A stretch of DNA of 64,000 nt. It comes from Vibrio campbellii CAIM 519 = NBRC 15631 = ATCC 25920. GTDB taxonomy: Bacteria > Pseudomonadota > Gammaproteobacteria > Enterobacterales > Vibrionaceae. Positions 58,894 to 64,000 of the stretch are shown here, in pieces. The stretch lies in assembly GCF_002163755.1 (NCBI RefSeq), contig NZ_CP015865.1, positions 1 through 64,000 on the forward strand, read 5' to 3'. The translations under genes and the position numbers were made by a program. Under the pieces are notes generated by a model, which was given only the letters and a program-made list of their open reading frames with translations, had not been told where the DNA came from and searched no databases. Position 1 is the stretch's first letter. Every line of letters begins with the position of its first letter.

Positions 58894-59973
58894 TTAAGCG
58901 GCTAACCCGTTAACATAATCAGCGAGAGTCGCATTGCTCGGTACAATGACTGGGCTCACACCGGCCATTTGTGCCTTGGTAATGTTGATGTCAGTGATGA
59001 CATCTTTTACAACCGTGTTAGCGGCCATTAGCCACATCTTGCGAACAGCATCGGGAGATTTGATACCAGTACTAATGTCTTTGCTCAGCATGTCTAAATC
59101 AGAGGAAAGTGCATCCCAAGAGTTGCTCATTTGAGAGGCAGCCGTAACGGCGTTCTGAGCTTGGTTTTGAAGGCCCGCAAAACCACTACTAATTGCAGAA
59201 GCAATGTGGACTTCTGCTGTTAGCGTTGAGCGTTGTTGATAAAGCGCTTGGCGCGAATTTAGTGAGTCTTTCAAAATCTTAGCACCAGCCGCAATGCCTG
59301 CCGTACCTGCTACCATCATAGCAACACCACCAATAACCACAGGCGTTGATGTCCCAGCAGTAACAAAGTCAGCCACTGCGCCGATCGCAGTAACGAACGC
59401 ACCGCCGACAATTAAAAATCCGCCCGCCACAATGGTGGCAATAGAACCACTAACAGCGGCATTCAGTGAATCGATTTCGCCACTTAGTTTATTTAGGACA
59501 CCATTATCACCGCCTACTTTGCTGTTTAGGTTTGTCACTACCGCTTGGAAGTTACCCGAGTCCTGAACCAGCGAGTCATGCAGACCCAGAATCACAAGGC
59601 GTGTGTTACTTGATACTTCTTGGTATTTTCTCGCTTCATCGCGAAGCACCGCTAGTGCATCAAGCCACTCCTTTTTTGTTGCGCCTTTAGGACACATAAT
59701 TGGAATCGTTTGATATAGCGCAAAGTAGTTAGAAATATTGGTAATGTTGTCAAAGATCTCTGGTTGAATGGTATTGAGGTATTGATTGGCGTGGCCTTTT
59801 GCAGTGGCCAAACCCGCATTAATTTTCGTTTGGTCATCATGCAGGTCAGGGAATTTGCCAAAATCAACTGGCACTTGCTGCAGTACACTGTTGCAGTAGT
59901 TTTGAATTTGAAGAGCCTGTGAATTTTGAGCGACCATACCGTGGTCAATGGCAACGGCTGTTCCTGTAAGCAT
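58894..59973 (-). CDS. Alpha-pore-forming toxin component, B-type (AhlB/Hbl-like)
   Basis: The 359-residue protein matches the Hbl/Nhe (PF05791) pattern: long helices, then a strongly hydrophobic head (~175-232: SIATIVAGGFLIVGGAFVTA, IGAVADFVTAGTSTPVVIGG, VAMMVAGTAGIAAGAKI) that would cross the target membrane, and more helices. It ends with KMWLMAANTVVKDVITDINI. No signal peptide is present. In AhlABC the B component carries such long hydrophobic helices and spans the membrane. It is the second gene of the operon. Confidence 0.8.
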   Translation of the reverse strand: MLTGTAVAIDHGMVAQNSQALQIQNYCNSVLQQVPVDFGKFPDLHDDQTKINAGLATAKGHANQYLNTIQPEIFDNITNISNYFALYQTIPIMCPKGATKKEWLDALAVLRDEARKYQEVSSNTRLVILGLHDSLVQDSGNFQAVVTNLNSKVGGDNGVLNKLSGEIDSLNAAVSGSIATIVAGGFLIVGGAFVTAIGAVADFVTAGTSTPVVIGGVAMMVAGTAGIAAGAKILKDSLNSRQALYQQRSTLTAEVHIASAISSGFAGLQNQAQNAVTAASQMSNSWDALSSDLDMLSKDISTGIKSPDAVRKMWLMAANTVVKDVITDINITKAQMAGVSPVIVPSNATLADYVNGLAA

Positions 59974-60025
59974 ATTAGTTTCCTTTGAGAGTTATTTAGG
60001 GTGATTAAGATTTGTCGTGTGGGGA

Positions 60026-61144
60026 TTAATTGGTTATTCCGGCATATACCGCTTTGATGTTGTCAATTTGATCGTCAAGCGCGTTCCACTCGATATCTCC
60101 GAGTTCCAGAGCATGAATCACATTCAGGATTTCTTGTTCAGTGCTCGCACTGGCGACAATGGTGGCCGCCGCCGCAAATTGGTCAGCAACGTTGTTCCAA
60201 TGCGTCTCAACATTGGTCCAGGCACCGTAAGTTAGTGCTACCTGATCTATGAATAAATCGTTCTGAGCTTGAATGGATTTTGCTGCGCTCAATAAGCTAT
60301 TTTCTTCCGCTAGTTCTTGATACAGCTCGGCCAATCTCTCGTTGTTTCTTGCCAATTGACGGACGGCCTCGCTCGCCTCTGTTGTACCGTCCATGATGCT
60401 ATTGATGCCTGAGATCATGTACTGCGTAGAAGGCTTGGAATGGTCGGATTCAAGTTCACCATCCTCCGAAGACTCCCCTTTTGGCTTGCCGGTGTGATCA
60501 ACTTTTATCGAAGCAATAATGGCTACGCCAATTTTCCCAATCCCTTCGCCAACCTCTTTACCGCCGTCGATAATAGCTTGAATGTTGGCTGAAATTTCTT
60601 GGTTGAGCTGCGTAATCTCTTCAACTTTTTGCTTGATTTCTTGATTCAACGCCTGTTCGATATCATTGATAACCTCAGTGTATCGAGCGTCGATATCGCT
60701 CAATTCTGTATTCATAACGCCAAACTTTTGAAAAAGAAGTTTGCTTTGTATCGCATTAGACTCGGCTTCACCTTTTAGGGTGTTGAACTCTTGAGCAATC
60801 ATGGAAGCATTTGGCAGAAACCCATCCGTCCCTTGCTCGCGTAAGATACTTCTTAGTGCACTTGCAAGAGCGGAGAAACTCGATCCGAGAGTCAAGTCAG
60901 AGATCAGTTCTGACATGTTAGCGTTTGTATAAACGTGGGCTTGCATCTTCAGTTGTTCTTGAAAAGCTGCTGACTTGACCGCAAGATCTGAGCTGAGGTG
61001 ATCAGAGTAAAGTTCCTCTTGATACTGCAGTAAGTTGGCGTATTTCTGGTTCAACAACGCGCGCTCAGAAGAACTCAAGTAATCCGTGAGCAAATCTGAG
61101 CAGCCAAGATACAGCTCCCCCGTCGTAATATGGGTTGTATTCAT
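60026..61144 (-). CDS. Alpha-pore-forming toxin component, A-type (AhlA-like)
   Basis: Start at the ATG at 61144 (MNTTHITTGELYLGCSDLLT), with AGGA upstream; the frame extends to 61210 but without a ribosome site. The ~372-residue protein is helical with an amphipathic rather than hydrophobic head (~190-235, IQAIIDGGKEVGEGIGKIGV then AIIASIKVDHTGK). This is typical of the A component, which lines the pore with a polar surface. The end is EWNALDDQIDNIKAVYAG. It is the first gene of the three-gene operon. Confidence 0.75.
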   Translation of the reverse strand: MNTTHITTGELYLGCSDLLTDYLSSSERALLNQKYANLLQYQEELYSDHLSSDLAVKSAAFQEQLKMQAHVYTNANMSELISDLTLGSSFSALASALRSILREQGTDGFLPNASMIAQEFNTLKGEAESNAIQSKLLFQKFGVMNTELSDIDARYTEVINDIEQALNQEIKQKVEEITQLNQEISANIQAIIDGGKEVGEGIGKIGVAIIASIKVDHTGKPKGESSEDGELESDHSKPSTQYMISGINSIMDGTTEASEAVRQLARNNERLAELYQELAEENSLLSAAKSIQAQNDLFIDQVALTYGAWTNVETHWNNVADQFAAAATIVASASTEQEILNVIHALELGDIEWNALDDQIDNIKAVYAGITN

Positions 61145-61369
61145 ATTCGTAACCGTCCTTTTGTGATTTTTTGAGTAACTGAAATAAAGATATTTGTATC
61201 CTTGATACAATATTTAAAATAGGCATCACGGCTTATTCACTCTGTTTCTTTGCTCCTTTTTGATGAGAAAAAATAAAAAGTGGGCGAACAGCGATACACC
61301 GCATGTATCTCGCCCTAAACAGATGAAACAAATGAAAATGACAGTGAAATACCCAAGGTACTCATTACA

Positions 61370-61397
61370 AAAAAAGACGCCCGAGAGCGTCTTTTTT
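61370..61397. terminator. Bidirectional terminator
   Basis: AAAAAAGACGC (61370-61380), loop CCGAGA, then GCGTCTTTTTT (61387-61397). A compact stem with A and T runs on both sides works in either direction. It isolates the tripartite operon from transcription to its right. Confidence 0.85.
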
Positions 61398-62168
61398 ATC
61401 TGGAATAAAATTATTCATTAAAAAACCACGGACATGGCTAAATGCAAATGCAATACTAGTTTAGGGCCGTACGTGTGTGCCTTGAATATTAAGCAGAACG
61501 AATAATATCTAGCGTTTTTATGTCAATGATTGTTTGTTAGCAGTAGCAACGACACCAGTGCACTATAGTAGCGTCACCAATGGGTCTGCAAAAAAGTTGG
61601 GAAAGATTTTTATTAGGAATTGCTCCGCAGTAACTGGCCCCGAAGGTCAGCTAAATTGGTATACGAGACAGTTTATAAACAGAGTTTTTTACAAACGCTA
61701 CCTTATTCTTAATACTTACGCTCAATATGCAAATTGGCGCACACTAATTTAAGCAACAAGACTTAAGAAACACAGAAATCGTGACTTGAATCACACTACC
61801 AAGCACAATAAAAGCCTTATGTATGTAAGAAGCCGTTAGCCGCTGCTGATAGAGTAAAGCCCCCCACCCTATTACCTTTCTTAAAAGTACTTACTGCACT
61901 TTGACCAAGGTTGACCAAAACAACACGAGACAAGGACGATAACTTCAAATTCTTATGTCAATCGAGCCAAAACCCCTCATTGGCATTGAATAAAATAAGT
62001 GACTGTTATGATATATATTTTAAAGTATCCCATTCTCATTGCCATACTTACGATCTTCTCATTCTATCAATTTTTACTAAACATTTATGGCTATTTAAAG
62101 AAATACATCTATAGTTTTATGTGGGTCCATAATTAAATGGTCCGCGTTCATAATTTGCTCCTTTGTAA

Positions 62169-62199
62169 AAAAGCCCAGTTCTTAACGAACTGGGCTTTT
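62169..62199. terminator. Terminator
   Basis: AAAAGCCCAGTTC (62169-62181) and GAACTGGGCTTTT (62187-62199) with a 5-base loop. The T run is longer on the minus strand. No gene in the window clearly ends here. Confidence 0.75.
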
Positions 62200-62351
62200 A
62201 TAGTTATCAGGTATTTTATCAACGTGAGTGATGACGGAGATGCTTGAACTTAAATAAGCTATGTGGATTCCTGACCAAGCCCTTCCTTATAGCGATTGAA
62301 TGTTTATTTTATGTTATGTGAACACTGATAGTTTTTTATTAAATTTGTTTT

Positions 62352-62382
62352 ATAAATGATTCTCAATTTGAGAATCATTTAT
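62352..62382. promoter_or_regulatory. 31-bp palindrome, Fur-box-like
   Basis: Perfect 15-bp arms around one T: ATAAATGATTCTCAA and TTGAGAATCATTTAT. The half TGAGAATCATT differs by one base from the Fur consensus half TGATAATCATT. It lies ~120 bases upstream of the LruC gene and could make it iron-responsive. Confidence 0.55.
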
Positions 62383-62500
62383 TTTCATGACGGTGAAGTG
62401 AAAATCCGTCTCCCCCCCCCCTGATATTCACCACTTTTTTGCTCATGTACATTGGTCTCTAATTTGCTTAGTAGTTCTGTTTTCTTAAAAGGAGATAAAC

Positions 62501-64000
62501 ATGAACAAAGCGATAATGTTAGGTCTGTTGAGTCTGGGGCCATTCGTGGTACAGGCCACGCCATTTTCCTCATGCCCGGAAAAAGCGGTACTCTTCAGCG
62601 GTGCTGGGAGTTCCTCAGATTTCGTAGAAATCGATTTAGCAACTGGTGAATATGAAGTTGTTGCAACCCTAGATAATTATGTAAATGCAGCTGGGTATAA
62701 TGAGACAGATAACTACTTCTATGGTGTAACTTTTGCAAATAACGGGCGCACTTTTGCAAGAATTGGCGCTGACCATCAAATTCAATATCTAAACGTCACA
62801 GGGGTCTCTTGGGTTGCCGCAGGGGATGTCTACGATAACTTTTACTACCTGCAAATAAGCAATGGCCTTTATAAAGTGGATTTATCGCCTCTCGCATCGG
62901 ATGTCAATGCTACGTTGACCCGGGAATACGTGATGCCACTGTCTAATCCTATTCTGGACTTTGCTTTCAATCCGGAAGATGGATTGATTTACGCCAAATT
63001 ACATCCTGGCGGCTTTATAAAAATTGACCCAGTGGCAAAAACTGTGGTTAGTCTCGGTGGTGGTGTTGGCGGTACATTTGGCGCGGCATATTTTGATGGT
63101 GATGGTAACTTCTATATTGGTGACAATAATACCGGTAAAATTTACAAAGTGGATGTGTCAGACCCGGCCAGCCTTGCATCCCCTACTTTGTTTACAAACG
63201 GTCCAGCTGCAGGTCTTAACGATGGTGCCCGTTGTGCGTCTGCGCCATTATTGGGTCCTAATAGTACGGTTGATTTGGGCGATGCCCCTGATAGCTACAA
63301 AACCACCTTATCGGAGAACGGGCCTCGCCATGTGATGGATGGCACCACTTATTTAGGTGCATTGGTTGACGCCGAGACCGATGGGCAAGTGGCTTCCAGT
63401 GACGATGCAAACGGCACACCTGATGACGAAGATGGCGTTGGCTTTGTCACCGCCTTCGAGCTTGGTCTATCAACGACCATCACCGTTGAAGCATCGACCA
63501 CCGGCTTCTTAAATACATGGATCGACTGGAATGCCGACGGTGATTTTGAAGACAGTGGTGAACAAGTCTTTACTGACCAAGCATTAAGTGCTGGCACCAA
63601 TACACTTTCATTAACTACCCCATCTACTGCCAGTGCATCCCAGACTTGGGCTCGTTTCCGTTTCAGCCAGCAAACTGGGCTTGATTACTTTGGTGCATCG
63701 ACCTCAGGTGAGGTGGAGGACCATCAAATCGTAGTAACATCCAATGGTGAATATGTACGACATTTCCCAAGTGCATCGACTTTTGCCACCGTAGCTTTTG
63801 AGGATTTTTGGTCTAAAAAAGGCGACTACGATATGAACGATGTCGTGATGCATTATCGTATTACTGAAACGTTAAAAAATGATGAAGTGATAAAATCTTC
63901 TATCTACGGCAAACTGGGGGCCTATGGGGCACACTTCCATAATGGCTTTGCTATCAGACTTAAAGGACTTGACCCAAGCGATATAGACATGACGACCACC
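62501..64000 (+). CDS. Secreted DUF6923/GEVED/LruC-domain protein (runs off the window)
   Basis: An ATG at 62501 behind AAGGAGATAAAC opens a frame with no stop to the window end (500 codons). It has a signal peptide (MNKAIMLGLLSLGPFVVQAT) and a beta-propeller-like N-terminal region (~28-240: VLFSGAGSSSDFVEIDLATG, FAFNPEDGLIYAKLHPGG, YKVDVSDPASLAS). Next comes a GEVED domain (~265-400) with DLGDAPDSYKTTL, WIDWNADGDFEDSGEQ and SGEVEDHQI, and then the start of an LruC domain (FEDFWSKKGDYDMNDVVMHY). GEVED/LruC proteins are large calcium-binding-like surface or secreted proteins. A Fur-like palindrome and a C10 tract lie upstream. Confidence 0.85.
   Translation, partial: MNKAIMLGLLSLGPFVVQATPFSSCPEKAVLFSGAGSSSDFVEIDLATGEYEVVATLDNYVNAAGYNETDNYFYGVTFANNGRTFARIGADHQIQYLNVTGVSWVAAGDVYDNFYYLQISNGLYKVDLSPLASDVNATLTREYVMPLSNPILDFAFNPEDGLIYAKLHPGGFIKIDPVAKTVVSLGGGVGGTFGAAYFDGDGNFYIGDNNTGKIYKVDVSDPASLASPTLFTNGPAAGLNDGARCASAPLLGPNSTVDLGDAPDSYKTTLSENGPRHVMDGTTYLGALVDAETDGQVASSDDANGTPDDEDGVGFVTAFELGLSTTITVEASTTGFLNTWIDWNADGDFEDSGEQVFTDQALSAGTNTLSLTTPSTASASQTWARFRFSQQTGLDYFGASTSGEVEDHQIVVTSNGEYVRHFPSASTFATVAFEDFWSKKGDYDMNDVVMHYRITETLKNDEVIKSSIYGKLGAYGAHFHNGFAIRLKGLDPSDIDMTTT

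Larger units (their letters stand above)
61145..62500. other. Intergenic region between the pore-former operon and the LruC gene
   Basis: About 1.35 kb. It holds the promoter region of the tripartite operon, two terminators (61370, 62169), the palindrome at 62352 and a run of ten C residues at 62412-62421. Frames at 61534-61752 and 61911-62114 lack ribosome sites and family features, and I leave them out. Confidence 0.4.

Noticed and set aside
61534..62114. Small plus-strand frames upstream of the LruC gene
   Set aside because: No ribosome sites, no recognisable motifs and no support from neighbours.
1..64000. CRISPR array, tRNA or rRNA genes
   Set aside because: No regularly spaced short repeats with unique spacers and no tRNA- or rRNA-like sequence seen. 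The regularly spaced repeats at 34.3-35.2 kb are the Sel1 codons, and those at 26.5-26.9 kb are iterons.

Overview
The window looks like part of a large, mosaic plasmid (or plasmid-derived element) of a marine Vibrio. The evidence is Vibrio-type integron cassettes with VCR-like attC sites, a ToxR/VtrA-type membrane regulator with a VtrC-like partner, an iteron replicon with a Rep_3 initiator, a ParA/ParB system, a plasmid umuDC operon with a LexA box, and many IS6- and IS256-family remnants. No rRNA, tRNA, CRISPR array, conjugation gene or integron integrase is visible. A second replication protein of ColE2/primase type near 56 kb suggests that two replicons have fused.

Layout. 0-7 kb: broken IS elements, fragments of a fimbrial gene and of an LruC-domain gene, two secreted proteins and a VtrA/VtrC-like pair. 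7-9.3 kb: minus-strand cassette array 1 (nucleotidyltransferase, DinB, GFA). 9.5-12.3 kb: nitroreductase, quinone oxidoreductase and LysR. 13.4-15.4 kb: a polymorphic toxin with probable immunity gene beside an attC-like site. 15.5-18.8 kb: plasmid genes, AraC and an SIS-domain protein. 18.9-21.8 kb: minus-strand cassette array 2. 22.4-24.2 kb: DMT exporter and AraC. 24.3-28.1 kb: two serine recombinases around a Phd/ParE system, then the iteron origin and Rep_3 gene. 28.5-30.9 kb: a small module with an ATPase, an exported protein and a frameshifted membrane hydrolase. 31-38 kb: a hotspot between that hydrolase and parB, filled with LysE/MocR, a Sel1 protein and plus-strand cassette array 3, and scattered with fragments of parB and of the hydrolase. 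38-42.3 kb: parBA and umuDC. 42.7-44.8 kb: an exported protein and a racemase.

45-61 kb is the most striking part. It is a minus-strand toxin island starting with an RfaH-like antitermination factor (54.7 kb). Downstream lie a DUF2235/Tle-type phospholipase, a membrane-anchored small protein, a TtsA-like GH108 muramidase, a Vps62-domain probable beta-pore-forming protein, an unknown helical protein, an aegerolysin-like protein and a MACPF-like protein. A PI-PLC follows as a separate unit. Upstream are the ColE2-like Rep gene and a three-gene operon resembling tripartite alpha-pore-forming toxins (AhlABC/SmhABC/Hbl). Most of these proteins have no signal peptide, so the GH108 muramidase is a plausible release factor. 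The window ends inside a large secreted DUF6923/GEVED/LruC-domain protein preceded by a Fur-box-like palindrome.

Two structural themes recur. The three cassette arrays share the same roughly 285-bp leader upstream of the first cassette, and two share the same terminal attC-like site. Many module boundaries fall on a short motif around TTTTGGACA / TGTCCAAAA, as if a site-specific recombination system had assembled this region.
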